DNA of 64,000 nt from CAZIVP01 sp964542915 (GTDB lineage: Bacteria > Calditrichota > Calditrichia > Calditrichales > Calditrichaceae): positions 620,001-684,000 of the forward strand of contig CAZIVP010000001.1 in assembly GCA_964542915.1 (NCBI GenBank), given 5' to 3'. A program made the position numbers and the translations under genes. A model generated the notes under the pieces. The model was not told where the DNA came from. It did no database searches and was given only the letters and a program-made list of their open reading frames with translations. Below, in pieces: positions 33,842 to 44,012 of the stretch. The first letter of the stretch is position 1, and each line of letters begins with the position of its first letter.

Positions 33842-34215
33842 GCAATAAAAAACAAATCAGAAAAAACGTTAAAAAACGTCTGGTCAGCGTTACGGTGTTA
33901 TTATCCTTTGTGGCCGTGGTGTCTCTTTATCTGTACCAGTCGTTTACCATAGAACTGCTAATGAAAGACCTGCATCGCTTGCAGGAACAGAAAAAAGAGT
34001 TGCTCAGTGCAACCACGGCAATGAAAGCCGATGTGGATCGCCTTAGCAATATTGACCGGATCGAACGAATCGCTTCAAGTCGCTTTGGGATGTACCGTAA
34101 TGCCGATGAACCCAAAGCGCTCCTGATTGAAGATGCCGCGGAATGGAAGCGATTCGCACGAAAGCTTAAAAAGTCGGAACAACAAAAATCGTATCAGTTA
34201 GCGGGAGCGCGATAA
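33838..34215 (+). CDS. ftsL: FtsL-like cell-division protein
   Basis: A 125-aa bitopic protein in the position always held by ftsL, between rsmH and ftsI. It has a basic cytoplasmic tail (about 1-15), one transmembrane helix (about 16-33), then a coiled coil (about 35-75, LLMKDLHRLQEQKKELL). FtsL connects FtsQ/FtsB to the FtsWI synthase. Sequence conservation in the family is weak, so the name rests on topology and context. Overlaps rsmH by four bases and abuts ftsI. Confidence 0.8.
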   Translation: MSNKKQIRKNVKKRLVSVTVLLSFVAVVSLYLYQSFTIELLMKDLHRLQEQKKELLSATTAMKADVDRLSNIDRIERIASSRFGMYRNADEPKALLIEDAAEWKRFARKLKKSEQQKSYQLAGAR

Positions 34216-36288
34216 GTGCGTAAAGGAAGGAATAATATACGTCGCGGACGGCTAATCATACTGGTACTGGCGTTAACGGCGTTTTGGCTACTTCTCGAGT
34301 TCCATCTGTTTCAAATGCAAGTGGTCCATCATGACATGTTTCGCAAAGCAGCAATTCAGCAGTATCAGAAGGATACGGAAATTCCGGCCAGAAGAGGCAG
34401 AATGATGGATCGCAACGGATACGAATTGGCTACCAATACGATCTATTACGATTTGGCCGTCGATCCGGTTATGCTGAAAGATAAGACCCGTGTAGCGACG
34501 TTATGCGATAATGTGTTAACGGGCTCGCGACAACACTATCTCAATATGTTTCGCAGCCGTAACGACCGTCACCAATTTTTGGCCCGCAAAGTACCGCTGG
34601 AGAATGCGCGCCCGTTGCTGGCTCTCCACGATCCGGGTCTGATTATTCGCGAACATTTTCGCCGGCGTTATCCTTATGACCACTATGGCGCTCAGTTGAT
34701 TGGCTTTACCGATCCGGATGATAACGGTCTGGGTGGTCTTGAACTGCAATATGATGATATTTTGAAAGGCGTTGCCGGCCAGGCCGTAATCCAATACGAC
34801 GGTCCGCGGAATGCCTTTTACAATCCCGATTATCCGTTGCGTAAGCCGGTCCACGGTGAAGATGTCATTTTAACGATTGATAAAAATATCCAGACAGTGT
34901 TGGAACAGGAGCTTAAGCAAGGTGTATTGCAGGCGAAAGCCGAGGGCGGTATGGCAGTCGTAATCAATCCTTCTAACGGAGCCGTTCTTGCGATGGCAAA
35001 TTATCCGTCGTTTGATCCCAATGTTCATCAAAGATTCGGAGATGACCGTAAGCGTAATCGTGTCATCACGGATGTGTTTGAGCCGGGTTCCACTCTCAAA
35101 TTATTTACAGCCGCTGCGTTGTTACAGGAAAATCTTAAAAAACCGGACGACATTGTCTATTGTGAACAGGGGCGTTATACGGTTTACGATCAAACATTTC
35201 ATGATACCAAGTCTTACGGGTGGTTATCTATGCGCCGGGTGATCGAGAATTCTTCAAATATCGGCATGATCAAATTGGGGGGCGCACTCCACGCCAATAC
35301 GCTTTTCCGTTATTTGAAAAATTTTGGGTTTGGCACCAAAACAGGCATTGAACTAAACGCGGAAGCTAAAGGACTGCTCGAAAGTCCGCGCACCTGGTCC
35401 GGTACCTCCCAGGCTTCCATTTCAATCGGATATGAGATCGGAGTAACCGCTCTGCAACTTGCTACCGCCTATGCGGCAATCATTAACGGAGGTTATTTAT
35501 ATCGTCCCTTTGTGGTTAGTCACCGCCGTCCCGCCAATGGTAATCTGATTGAACTTCATAAACCACTGATAGTGCGTCAGGTAATTTCAAACGAGGTAAG
35601 CGATGTACTGAAATCGTTTATGCACGGTGTCGTGGAGCGTGGTACGGGCAAACGGGCAAAACCCAAGGGTTTGGAGGTGGGCGGCAAAACGGGAACGGCC
35701 CTTAAATTAAACCAGGAAGCCCGTTCTTACTATCGTAATAGGTATACGGCATCGTTTGTGGGGTTTGCGCAATACGAACAGCCCGAATATGTATGCGCAG
35801 TGATTATGGATGAACCGAAAAAGGGTCGATACGGCGGCGAAGTGGCGGCGCCTGTTTTTCGCAATGTGATGCAACGCATTATGTTTCTGGATTCCAAACC
35901 GCCCATTCAAAGCAGGCAGAAGCGTCCCGAATATAAGCTTGCCAACCAACACGATGTGGTGCCCTCGCTTAATGGCTTTAAAAAGGAACATGCGGTTTCC
36001 TTTCTGAAGGCAAAATCCTTTGAGTATGAAATTCGAGGCAACGGCCCGCAGGTGGTCGATATGAAAACCATCGATGACCGGATTGTTTTAGAAACAGGCA
36101 AAAAACAGGTGCATATGAAACGTATGCCGGATTTAACCGGTTTATCCAAGCGGGAAGCCATGACGTTAATCAATTTTGCTAAACTGTATGTTCAAATCGA
36201 GGGCTCCGGAGAGGTCGTAACGGGACAAACAATCAAGGCCGGAACGCCGACTGAAAAACGCAGCCGTATAATTTTGTATTGCAATTGA
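34216..36288 (+). CDS. ftsI: Septal peptidoglycan transpeptidase (FtsI/PBP3) with PASTA domains
   Basis: Class B penicillin-binding protein of 690 aa, GTG start directly after the ftsL stop. TM helix about 13-32, dimerisation domain, then the transpeptidase with S292-T-L-K295 (nucleophile S292), S346-S-N348 and K491-T-G-T. The C-terminus carries two PASTA-like repeats (about 575-630 and 635-690, the second starting MPDLTGL). C-terminal PASTA domains recall SpoVD/PBP2x of Gram-positives and division PBPs of several non-proteobacterial phyla. It cross-links septal peptidoglycan with FtsW, encoded in the same cluster. Confidence 0.95.
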   Translation: MRKGRNNIRRGRLIILVLALTAFWLLLEFHLFQMQVVHHDMFRKAAIQQYQKDTEIPARRGRMMDRNGYELATNTIYYDLAVDPVMLKDKTRVATLCDNVLTGSRQHYLNMFRSRNDRHQFLARKVPLENARPLLALHDPGLIIREHFRRRYPYDHYGAQLIGFTDPDDNGLGGLELQYDDILKGVAGQAVIQYDGPRNAFYNPDYPLRKPVHGEDVILTIDKNIQTVLEQELKQGVLQAKAEGGMAVVINPSNGAVLAMANYPSFDPNVHQRFGDDRKRNRVITDVFEPGSTLKLFTAAALLQENLKKPDDIVYCEQGRYTVYDQTFHDTKSYGWLSMRRVIENSSNIGMIKLGGALHANTLFRYLKNFGFGTKTGIELNAEAKGLLESPRTWSGTSQASISIGYEIGVTALQLATAYAAIINGGYLYRPFVVSHRRPANGNLIELHKPLIVRQVISNEVSDVLKSFMHGVVERGTGKRAKPKGLEVGGKTGTALKLNQEARSYYRNRYTASFVGFAQYEQPEYVCAVIMDEPKKGRYGGEVAAPVFRNVMQRIMFLDSKPPIQSRQKRPEYKLANQHDVVPSLNGFKKEHAVSFLKAKSFEYEIRGNGPQVVDMKTIDDRIVLETGKKQVHMKRMPDLTGLSKREAMTLINFAKLYVQIEGSGEVVTGQTIKAGTPTEKRSRIILYCN

Positions 36289-36327
36289 GATCATCATTAA
36301 GCGAAGGCGACGCCGGACGAGGGAATT

Positions 36328-37803
36328 ATGTATTTACGAAGCAAACAACTTAAAGAGTTGTTCCACAACACTGGAATTAATGTAAAGCATACTTTGAGAG
36401 ACGTGGAGATTACCGGCGTCCGTTATGATTCGCGACGGGTGGAGCCCGGCGATTTGTTTGTTGCGATCCGGGGTTTTCAGACCGACGGACACCGTTATCT
36501 TAAAAAAGCACAGCAGGCGGGCGCCATTGCTGCATTGGTGGAAGAACCGGATCACGGTCTCTCTTATCCGCAGATCGTTGTGCACAATACGCGTCAGGCG
36601 CTGGCTAAAATTTCATACAACTTTTACCTGCCGGATATTGCGGATATCCGGTTAACCGGCATTACCGGCACGAATGGTAAGACAACCTCGGCCTATTTAA
36701 TGCGATCCGTCTACCTGCAGGCGGGGCTTCCGACAGGCTTAATCGGGACCATCGCCTATTACACGGGCGCGGAACAACAGACACCGGCAACGATAACGAC
36801 GCCGGAGTCGGTTGACATCAGCGAGTTATTGTTCAAAATGCATCAACAGCAGCAGCAATGTTGTATCATGGAGGTTTCCTCCCATGCTTTGGAATTGTAC
36901 CGGGTGGATGCTTTGTCCTTTGAAACGGCGGTTTTTACCAATTTAAGTCGCGATCATCTGGATTTCCATGAGTCCGAAGAACACTACTTTCGGGCCAAGG
37001 CGCGGCTCTTTAATCAGATTCAATCCGGCGGTACAGCCGTTATCAATATCGATGATTCCCACGGCGCCAGGCTTCTTAAACAGTTAAAGCATAAATGCTT
37101 ACCGTTTGGAACCGGAGATAATGCCGCAATAAAGCCGAGGGAATGGAAAAGCGATATTCACGGTATTGATTTGGTTTTGGATACGCCACGCGGGCAACTT
37201 GAATTAAAATCACCGCTGATCTGCAGTTTTAATATTTATAACATTATGGCGGCGGTGGGTGCGGGTATCGCAGCGGATCTTTCGGAAGAAGCCATTATAA
37301 ACGGGGTTGGGGCGATGCATAATGTGCCCGGACGTATGGAAAAGTTGGAAATTGCGCCGCAAATACTAGCCGTTGTGGATTATGCCCATACGCCCGATGC
37401 ACTTGAAAAAGTATTAAGGGCGTTAAGGGAGATCACACAGGGACGCTTGATTGTCGTTTTTGGCGCCGGCGGCGATCGCGACAAAGGTAAACGGCCGCTG
37501 ATGGGCCGGATTGCCGAAACCCACGCCGATCTGGCGTTGGTTACGACGGATAACCCCAGGTATGAGTCTCCCGATGCAATAATTAAGGATATCGTTGCGG
37601 GTATGAAACGGAAAGAGCGTTATAAGGTGATCAGCGACCGCAAAGAAGCGATTGCAGAAGCCGTACGTATAGCGCAGCCCGGCGATGTAATCCTGGCGGC
37701 CGGTAAAGGACATGAAAGCTACCAGGAAGTGCAGGGTAAGAAGAATACATTTGATGAATGGGCGATTATAAAGGAAGCGGTCAAACATGGCCATCATTCG
37801 TAA
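36328..37803 (+). CDS. murE: UDP-MurNAc-tripeptide synthetase (meso-DAP type)
   Basis: ATP-dependent Mur ligase adding the third stem amino acid. The 491-aa protein has the ITGTNGKTTSAYLMRS P-loop and the DNPR motif (TTDNPRYE), which marks ligases that use meso-diaminopimelate rather than lysine. The central VMEVSSHALEL and LSRDHLDFH blocks are intact. It overlaps murF by 17 bases. The preceding gap after ftsI is 39 bases. Confidence 0.97.
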   Translation: MYLRSKQLKELFHNTGINVKHTLRDVEITGVRYDSRRVEPGDLFVAIRGFQTDGHRYLKKAQQAGAIAALVEEPDHGLSYPQIVVHNTRQALAKISYNFYLPDIADIRLTGITGTNGKTTSAYLMRSVYLQAGLPTGLIGTIAYYTGAEQQTPATITTPESVDISELLFKMHQQQQQCCIMEVSSHALELYRVDALSFETAVFTNLSRDHLDFHESEEHYFRAKARLFNQIQSGGTAVINIDDSHGARLLKQLKHKCLPFGTGDNAAIKPREWKSDIHGIDLVLDTPRGQLELKSPLICSFNIYNIMAAVGAGIAADLSEEAIINGVGAMHNVPGRMEKLEIAPQILAVVDYAHTPDALEKVLRALREITQGRLIVVFGAGGDRDKGKRPLMGRIAETHADLALVTTDNPRYESPDAIIKDIVAGMKRKERYKVISDRKEAIAEAVRIAQPGDVILAAGKGHESYQEVQGKKNTFDEWAIIKEAVKHGHHS

Positions 37804-39163
37804 CGACGATTTGGCTTTAATTAGCCGCATTCGGTTTGTCAATATGGATCCGGCATTCAATCCCGGCCATATATACAATGGGGTTAGCATCGATTCACGC
37901 CGGATCGAACCGGGGCAGATATTCTGGGCGATCAAAGGCAATCGTTTTGATGGACACGACTTCGTGAAAGAAGCCTTACGTAAAAGAGCGGCGCTGTGTG
38001 TCGTATCGGAAAAAAAGGCGCCGATGATTAAGCCGAAAGAAGCGCCGCTGGCGATCGTGCCCGAAACCATCGACGCCCTTCAGGAACTTGCCATGCATTA
38101 CCGGCGGCGTTTCGCTGTGCCGGTTATCGCCATAACCGGTTCGAATGGTAAAACAACCGTCAAGGAAATGGCGGCACACATTTTAATGCGTAAATTTAAC
38201 GTGCTCAAAACGGAAGGCAATCTCAATAATCATATTGGTTGTCCGCTCACATTGTTAAGATTTCATAACGAACATCAGGCGGCGGTGATAGAGTTGGGCA
38301 CGAACCGTCCGGGGGAAATCGCCATGTTAACGCGTATTACACAACCCACCAGCGCACTGATTACCAATGTCGGACCTGCCCATCTGGCGTTCTTTAAATC
38401 CGTGGAGCGGGTGGCCGAAGAAAAACTGGCTCTGTTCGATGGCGTTTCCGGGGATGGAACCATTCTTAAGAATTTAGATGATCCCTACCTCCGTGTTTAC
38501 AAAGACACAGAGGCTCATATACTTACGTATGCGGTCGGTCAGAAGGCGCAGGTACGCGCCAACCAAATACAGCTTGATAGCGATGGTTGCCCCCGTTGGC
38601 GGTTAAATGACATGGCGGAGATACGCTTGCAAACGCCCGGCTTGCATAATGTGTATAACGCGCTTGCTGCGGCTGCTATCGCCATAGAATTAGGTTTTAC
38701 GGAACAGGAAATTGCCGAAAGTCTGCAAAGCTATCAGGGCTTTGAGCAGCGTATGCAGGTTTTAAACCGCCAAGATTATCGAATTATCAACGATAGTTAT
38801 AATGCCAATCCCGGTTCATTCAGGGCTGCATTTGAAACGCTGGCTAAATTGAAACGGAATGGAGCGCTTTATCTTGTTCTCGGCGATATGTTCGAACTCG
38901 GTGAAGATTGGCATGAACAACACAAAGCGGTTTTACAGCAGGCATATTCATTAGAGCCTGATGGGTTGTATGTGATGGGCGAGTGTATGCAGGCGGCCGC
39001 CGAAGCGCTGGGCGGCGCACAAATCGGAAATGTGCGTATTTACAGCGATCATTATGCGATCGCCAAAGAGTTGGACGCCCGTTTAAAGAAACATGATATC
39101 GTATTCATCAAGGGGTCGCGCGGCATGAAAATGGAGCAGGTAGTGCAATATCTGAGTGCCTGA
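37787..39163 (+). CDS. murF: UDP-MurNAc-tripeptide-D-Ala-D-Ala ligase
   Basis: Adds D-Ala-D-Ala to the UDP-MurNAc-tripeptide. A 458-aa Mur ligase with ITGSNGKTTVKEMAAHIL, the GTNRPGEIAMLTRI block and NDSYNANPGSF near the C-terminal domain boundary, which is typical of MurF. The start overlaps murE by 17 bases. The D-Ala-D-Ala ligase that supplies its substrate is not in this cluster. Confidence 0.97.
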   Translation: MAIIRNDDLALISRIRFVNMDPAFNPGHIYNGVSIDSRRIEPGQIFWAIKGNRFDGHDFVKEALRKRAALCVVSEKKAPMIKPKEAPLAIVPETIDALQELAMHYRRRFAVPVIAITGSNGKTTVKEMAAHILMRKFNVLKTEGNLNNHIGCPLTLLRFHNEHQAAVIELGTNRPGEIAMLTRITQPTSALITNVGPAHLAFFKSVERVAEEKLALFDGVSGDGTILKNLDDPYLRVYKDTEAHILTYAVGQKAQVRANQIQLDSDGCPRWRLNDMAEIRLQTPGLHNVYNALAAAAIAIELGFTEQEIAESLQSYQGFEQRMQVLNRQDYRIINDSYNANPGSFRAAFETLAKLKRNGALYLVLGDMFELGEDWHEQHKAVLQQAYSLEPDGLYVMGECMQAAAEALGGAQIGNVRIYSDHYAIAKELDARLKKHDIVFIKGSRGMKMEQVVQYLSA

Positions 39164-39209
39164 TGTTTATTTAACAGAATAAAAGATTGACTAAGCCTGG
39201 AATGCAAAC

Positions 39210-40313
39210 ATGCTTTGGAAATTTTTGTACCAGTTTTCAGACTACTTTTTCGGATTTAATGTATTCCGGTACATTACCGTGCGGGCGTCGCTGGCTGCCA
39301 TTACATCTCTGTTGATTGCACTGATCGTGGGGCCGCGTATTATCGCTATTCTGAAACGACGCCAGATAGGGGAAGAAATCCGCATCGAAGGGCCGGATTC
39401 CCATCGGGAAAAGAAGGGAACGCCCACCATGGGCGGTATGATCATACTGCTATCGGTTTTCGTGTCCACACTGTTCTGGGCCGATTTAATGAACATGTAT
39501 CTGCTGTTAATCTTTCTTGCGACATTAATTATGGGCGCAATCGGATTTGTTGATGATTATATGAAATCGGTGCGTAAACTTAAAAAAGGTTTAATCGCCC
39601 GCTACAAGCTCATCGGTCAAATTATGTTTAGCGTGGCAATCGCACTGTTAATTTATATGCATCCCTATTTTGATGGATTGCATTCCAATTCAAGCGTACC
39701 GTTTTTTAAAAACCTGGAAATCGATTTCGGAATCGTTTACATAGCGGTAATCGTATTTGTGATTACCGGCGCTTCCAATGCCGTTAATCTGACCGACGGA
39801 TTGGATGGATTGGCGGCGGGCCTTTCTGCTATCGCGTTTATTGCACTGGCGGGCATCGCCTACGTTTCAAGCCATGTGAAATTCAGTGATTATCTAAACA
39901 TTATCTATTTGCCGGGCACGCAGGAGATCGCCGTCTTTTGTCTGGCGCTGTTCGGAGCGGCCATCGGATTTCTGTGGTACAACGCTTATCCGGCGCAGGT
40001 TTTTATGGGCGATACCGGTTCACTCGCTTTGGGAAGCGCGATGGGAACCGCCGCGGTGCTTCTCAAAAAAGAGTTACTATTATTACTCATCGCCGGCATT
40101 TTCATCTTTGAAGTTCTTTCCGTTATCATTCAAACCTCTTACTTCAAATACACACGGCGCAGATACGGAGAAGGTCGGCGTATATTAAGGATGGCGCCGA
40201 TACACCATCATTTTGAATTACGCGGCTGGCATGAATCCAAAGTTGTAGTACGGTTTTGGATCATTGGGATATTGCTGGCTTTGTTAAGTTTGAGCACCTT
40301 TAAAACGCAGTAA
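39210..40313 (+). CDS. mraY: Phospho-MurNAc-pentapeptide transferase
   Basis: Integral membrane enzyme (about ten helices, 367 aa) that moves phospho-MurNAc-pentapeptide onto undecaprenyl phosphate, forming lipid I. Diagnostic motifs: KKGTPTMGGMIILL, the DD pair in FVDDYMK, NLTDGLDGLAAG, FMGDTGSLALG and the HHH motif in MAPIHHHFELRGW. Follows murF by 46 bases. Confidence 0.98.
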   Translation: MLWKFLYQFSDYFFGFNVFRYITVRASLAAITSLLIALIVGPRIIAILKRRQIGEEIRIEGPDSHREKKGTPTMGGMIILLSVFVSTLFWADLMNMYLLLIFLATLIMGAIGFVDDYMKSVRKLKKGLIARYKLIGQIMFSVAIALLIYMHPYFDGLHSNSSVPFFKNLEIDFGIVYIAVIVFVITGASNAVNLTDGLDGLAAGLSAIAFIALAGIAYVSSHVKFSDYLNIIYLPGTQEIAVFCLALFGAAIGFLWYNAYPAQVFMGDTGSLALGSAMGTAAVLLKKELLLLLIAGIFIFEVLSVIIQTSYFKYTRRRYGEGRRILRMAPIHHHFELRGWHESKVVVRFWIIGILLALLSLSTFKTQ

Positions 40314-40331
40314 AACAACAAAGTTGTTTAT

Positions 40332-41675
40332 ATGACAAAAAGAGTTAAAGATAAAAAAATTACGGTGTTGGGAGCGGCCCGCAGCGGCCTGGCGGCGGCG
40401 CGTTTACTTAAAAAGCAGGGAGCGCGTGTTTTCGTTAGCGATTATGCGGAAGAATCAAGCATGCCAGCGGCCAGGCAACAGCTTATAGAAGACCATATCG
40501 CTTACGAATTTGGGCAGCATAGCGAAAAAGCTTACAAAGCGGATATGGTGGTTCTCAGTCCGGGCATACCGGCGCGCTCTCCGGTCGTCCAGTCCTTTAT
40601 TACAAAAGGTATTCCCGTTTATTCCGAAGTGGAAGTGGCTTCCTGGTTTTGCCGTGCTCCGATTATTGCCGTTACCGGTTCCAACGGAAAAACGACTACA
40701 ACCACGCTGCTGGGTAAAATGTTAGATACCGTCTATTCGGATGCGATTGTCGCCGGAAATATCGGGCGCGCCTTCTCGGAATATGTTGACGCAAGCCATG
40801 AAAAAACATGGGCCGCCCTGGAAGTCTCCAGTTTTCAACTGGAAACCATTGACAAATTCCATCCCAGAGTGGCGGTGGTTTTGAATTTTGCTCCCAATCA
40901 TCTTAACCGCTACGAAAGTTATAAGGATTATATTCGGGCCAAATGGCGCGTAACTAAAAATTTAAGGCCTTCCGACTTGCTGGTTTACAATTATGCGGAT
41001 GAGATGGTGCGCGCCTACGCGGGCAGATGCGACGCCCGGCTGCGTTCCTTTGATATCGAGGGCCGCGAAATGGCCGAAGCCTTCTATCGCAATGACGGAC
41101 TTTACCTCAACGGACAGCGCGTGATCGACGCCGCGAGTATGCCTTTAAAAGGCATACACAATTATATGAACGCCATGGCCGCCATGTTAGCCGCCGAGCA
41201 GGCGGCGGTATCGGTTGTTCAGATGCAAAGTGTATTGCAGTCGTTTAAAGGCGTGGAGCACCGCCTGGAATTTGTACGAAATCTTAATAATATAAAATTC
41301 ATAAATGATTCCAAAGCGACCACAATCGAATCGCTTTCCTTTGCGCTCCGTAGTTTTGAAGAACCGGTTGTGCTCATCGCCGGCGGAAAAGACAAGGGTA
41401 GCGACTTTAAGCGCCTGAATGCATTGATCGAAGAACGGGTTCGTTCCGTCATTTTGATCGGCGATGCAAGTGAAAAAATGGCTGCAACCTGGAAGGGAAT
41501 AAAACCCATTTACAAAAAATCATCGTTGCAGAAAGCTGTGGAAAAAGCGTTGAGTTGCGCCAAAAGCGGAGATGTGGTCTTGCTGTCGCCGGCATGCGCC
41601 AGCTTTGATATGTTCAAAGATTTTGAAGAACGCGGACGCAGTTTTAAAACCATAGTTAACAATTTGAAGAGTTGA
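40332..41675 (+). CDS. murD: UDP-MurNAc-L-alanine--D-glutamate ligase
   Basis: Mur ligase adding D-glutamate. The 447-aa protein has an N-terminal Rossmann UDP-binding domain (KKITVLGAARSGLAAARLL), the P-loop VTGSNGKTTTTTLL, the LEVSSFQLE block characteristic of MurD and the FINDSKATTIES segment. Starts 18 bases after mraY ends; its stop lies close to the ftsW start. Confidence 0.97.
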   Translation: MTKRVKDKKITVLGAARSGLAAARLLKKQGARVFVSDYAEESSMPAARQQLIEDHIAYEFGQHSEKAYKADMVVLSPGIPARSPVVQSFITKGIPVYSEVEVASWFCRAPIIAVTGSNGKTTTTTLLGKMLDTVYSDAIVAGNIGRAFSEYVDASHEKTWAALEVSSFQLETIDKFHPRVAVVLNFAPNHLNRYESYKDYIRAKWRVTKNLRPSDLLVYNYADEMVRAYAGRCDARLRSFDIEGREMAEAFYRNDGLYLNGQRVIDAASMPLKGIHNYMNAMAAMLAAEQAAVSVVQMQSVLQSFKGVEHRLEFVRNLNNIKFINDSKATTIESLSFALRSFEEPVVLIAGGKDKGSDFKRLNALIEERVRSVILIGDASEKMAATWKGIKPIYKKSSLQKAVEKALSCAKSGDVVLLSPACASFDMFKDFEERGRSFKTIVNNLKS

Positions 41676-41683
41676 GCGGATTT

Positions 41684-42853
41684 ATGAAATCAGGACGCGT
41701 GGATATTTGGATTGCAGCTCTGGTCACTATCTTGCTGATGGTCGGTTTTTTTATGGTGTTTAGCGCCAGTTCCATGTTGGCAAATAGCCGCCACGGTTCG
41801 CTAACCTATTATTTTTTTAAACAATTGATATGGGGCATTCTGGCGGTCTCGGCGATGATCGGTTTCTCCAAATTGGATTATCGTAAATTGCTTGGGCATA
41901 AGGTGCCCCTCTTCGGTGTGATGGTTTCGATCGCTCTGTTATTGGGGTTATATGCATTTGGAATCACGCGAAACGGAGCTACGCGGTGGTATGGGGTTTT
42001 TGGCGTCTATTTTCAACCTTCGGAATTTACCAGGCTTGCATTGATAATCTACTTTGCTTATTTCCTGGCCAGCCGAGGAGAAAACCGTTTAAACAAAATA
42101 CAAGAAGGCCTTTTGCCTCTGATGATTATATTTGTGGTCAATATATTATTGATCATGTTTCAACCCGATTTAAGTACGGCGCTGATGATCGTTTTGATAT
42201 GCGGCTCTCTTTTGTTTGTAAGTCCCGTTAAATTAAAATATATGGCGGCGATGGCGATGTTTCTTCTGCCTGCGGCCGTATTCGTGATGACAACCCGCTC
42301 CTATCCGCAAGATCGCATTAATGCCTGGTACCATGCATTTGAAAATCCTCTGAGCGCGAGTTATCAGATACGTCAATCGTTGATCGGTTTAGGCCGCGGC
42401 GGACTGTTCGGCCAGGGGATCGGCCAGAGTAAACAAAAACTCTTTTTTCTGCCGGATTCCCATACCGATTTCATATTTTCAATCATTGGTGAAGAAGCGG
42501 GATTCATAGGTACAACCCTCGTGTTGTCGATTTTTCTGATCATTCTTTACCGCGGCGTCAAAATCGCTTCGAATGCGGATGATGTTTTCGGAAGATATCT
42601 CGCCGTGGGGATTACCTTGAGTCTTGTTTATTATGCATTTATTAACGTTGCTGTTGTTACCATGCTTTTACCGGCGACAGGTTTACCGATGCCTTTTGTG
42701 AGCTACGGCGGCTCGCATTTATTATTCATGGGCATAGCGGTGGGAATATTATTGAATATTTCCAGACAGAACAACGCAGAAACGGGTGGCGGATGGCAAG
42801 AAGACCGGCAGCGTCGAAGGGCTTTGTCTCAATTAACATTGAGCTCGGATTGA
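41684..42853 (+). CDS. ftsW: Septal lipid-II polymerase FtsW
   Basis: SEDS-family glycosyltransferase with about ten transmembrane helices (389 aa from ATG 41684). An alternative TTG at 41672 overlaps the murD stop. Conserved features include FQPSEFTRLALI, the FQPDLSTALM region carrying the catalytic Asp loop, GIGQSKQKLFFLPDSHTDF and SYGGSHLL. It works with the PASTA-tailed FtsI encoded 5 kb upstream. Distinguished from RodA (49.8-51.0 kb) by its context between murD and murG. Confidence 0.95.
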   Translation: MKSGRVDIWIAALVTILLMVGFFMVFSASSMLANSRHGSLTYYFFKQLIWGILAVSAMIGFSKLDYRKLLGHKVPLFGVMVSIALLLGLYAFGITRNGATRWYGVFGVYFQPSEFTRLALIIYFAYFLASRGENRLNKIQEGLLPLMIIFVVNILLIMFQPDLSTALMIVLICGSLLFVSPVKLKYMAAMAMFLLPAAVFVMTTRSYPQDRINAWYHAFENPLSASYQIRQSLIGLGRGGLFGQGIGQSKQKLFFLPDSHTDFIFSIIGEEAGFIGTTLVLSIFLIILYRGVKIASNADDVFGRYLAVGITLSLVYYAFINVAVVTMLLPATGLPMPFVSYGGSHLLFMGIAVGILLNISRQNNAETGGGWQEDRQRRRALSQLTLSSD

Positions 42854-42854
42854 T

Positions 42855-44012
42855 ATGAAGGAAAGTAAATTAAACATTATTTTCGCGGGCGGAGGGACCG
42901 GCGGACACGTTTTCCCGGCTCTGAATTTAGCACAGGCCATGGAAAGACGCTGGCCAATCAATGTCATGTTTTTTGGCACGAAACGCGGTCTGGAAAGCAG
43001 GTTGGCGCCAAAGGCCGGTTACACGTTGACCTATTTGCCGGTAGCAGGTTTCCACCGCCGATTCACTATAAAGAATGTGTTATTTCCGTTCAAATTGATT
43101 GTAAGCCTCTGGATATGCCGGCGGGCGATCCGGCAAATGCAACCGCAACTGGTTGTAGGTACCGGCGGTTATGTAATGGGGCCCGTTCTAAAGACAGCGG
43201 CGGCGAAAGGCATACCCATGGTGATACAGGAGCAGAACAGCTATCCGGGCGTTACCACACGATTACTCGCCAAATCGGCGGCGGTTGTGTTTGTGGCCTT
43301 CGAAGAAGCCAAAAACTATTTACCTGAAAACAGCCGTGTGGTAACCGCTGGCAATCCTGTCAAAATCGAAAACGTTCGGGATGACCGCGAAGCGCTTTAC
43401 GCCTTCTTCGGGTTGGATGCTTCCATGCGTACCATTCTCGTTTTCGGCGGTAGTCAGGGCGCAGAAAATATCAACCGGGCAATCTGGCGTATGTTAAGCA
43501 CGCAGGGTTTACCCGACGGCTATCAGATGTTGTGGCAAACAGGAACGAAGCGCATCGATCATTACCGTCAAAAATTGCGCGAACAGCCGCAACCACATGT
43601 GCATGTTACGCCGTTTATCGATGCCATGCCCAAGGCTTATAAACTGGCCGAATTTGCTGTTTGCAGAGCTGGTGCTATGACCATATCAGAATTGATGGCG
43701 ACGGGTTTACCGGCCGTTTTTGTGCCGCTGCCAACCGCGGCCGCGAATCATCAATTCCGTAATGCGGAAACGGTTGCACAAAAGGGAGGAGCGCTGGTAG
43801 TAAAAGATGATGACCGTCTCGAAGAAAACTTAGCGGCATCCGTATTTGAGCTTGCGTCTCAGCCCCAAAAAATCAGTCGCATGGCGGAACGAATCCAGGC
43901 GATGTATAGGGGCGACGCCGTAAAAAAGATATTGGATACCATTGAAGAATTGCCGGAGTTGCGCGATTGGTTCCGGCAATGGCAGAGAGAAGCGCCTAAA
44001 GAAAGGGTATGA
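42855..44012 (+). CDS. murG: Lipid II synthase (UDP-GlcNAc transferase) MurG
   Basis: Transfers GlcNAc onto lipid I at the inner face of the membrane. The 385-aa GT-B enzyme has the GGGTGGHVFPALNLA loop, a second glycine loop VFGGSQGAENINRAI, and the CRAGAMTISELMATG donor-binding region. It begins one base after the ftsW stop and overlaps murC by four bases. Confidence 0.97.
   Translation: MKESKLNIIFAGGGTGGHVFPALNLAQAMERRWPINVMFFGTKRGLESRLAPKAGYTLTYLPVAGFHRRFTIKNVLFPFKLIVSLWICRRAIRQMQPQLVVGTGGYVMGPVLKTAAAKGIPMVIQEQNSYPGVTTRLLAKSAAVVFVAFEEAKNYLPENSRVVTAGNPVKIENVRDDREALYAFFGLDASMRTILVFGGSQGAENINRAIWRMLSTQGLPDGYQMLWQTGTKRIDHYRQKLREQPQPHVHVTPFIDAMPKAYKLAEFAVCRAGAMTISELMATGLPAVFVPLPTAAANHQFRNAETVAQKGGALVVKDDDRLEENLAASVFELASQPQKISRMAERIQAMYRGDAVKKILDTIEELPELRDWFRQWQREAPKERV

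Noticed and set aside
37423..38070. Open frame of 215 codons on the minus strand
   Set aside because: Antisense to the murE/murF junction, which is intact on the plus strand.
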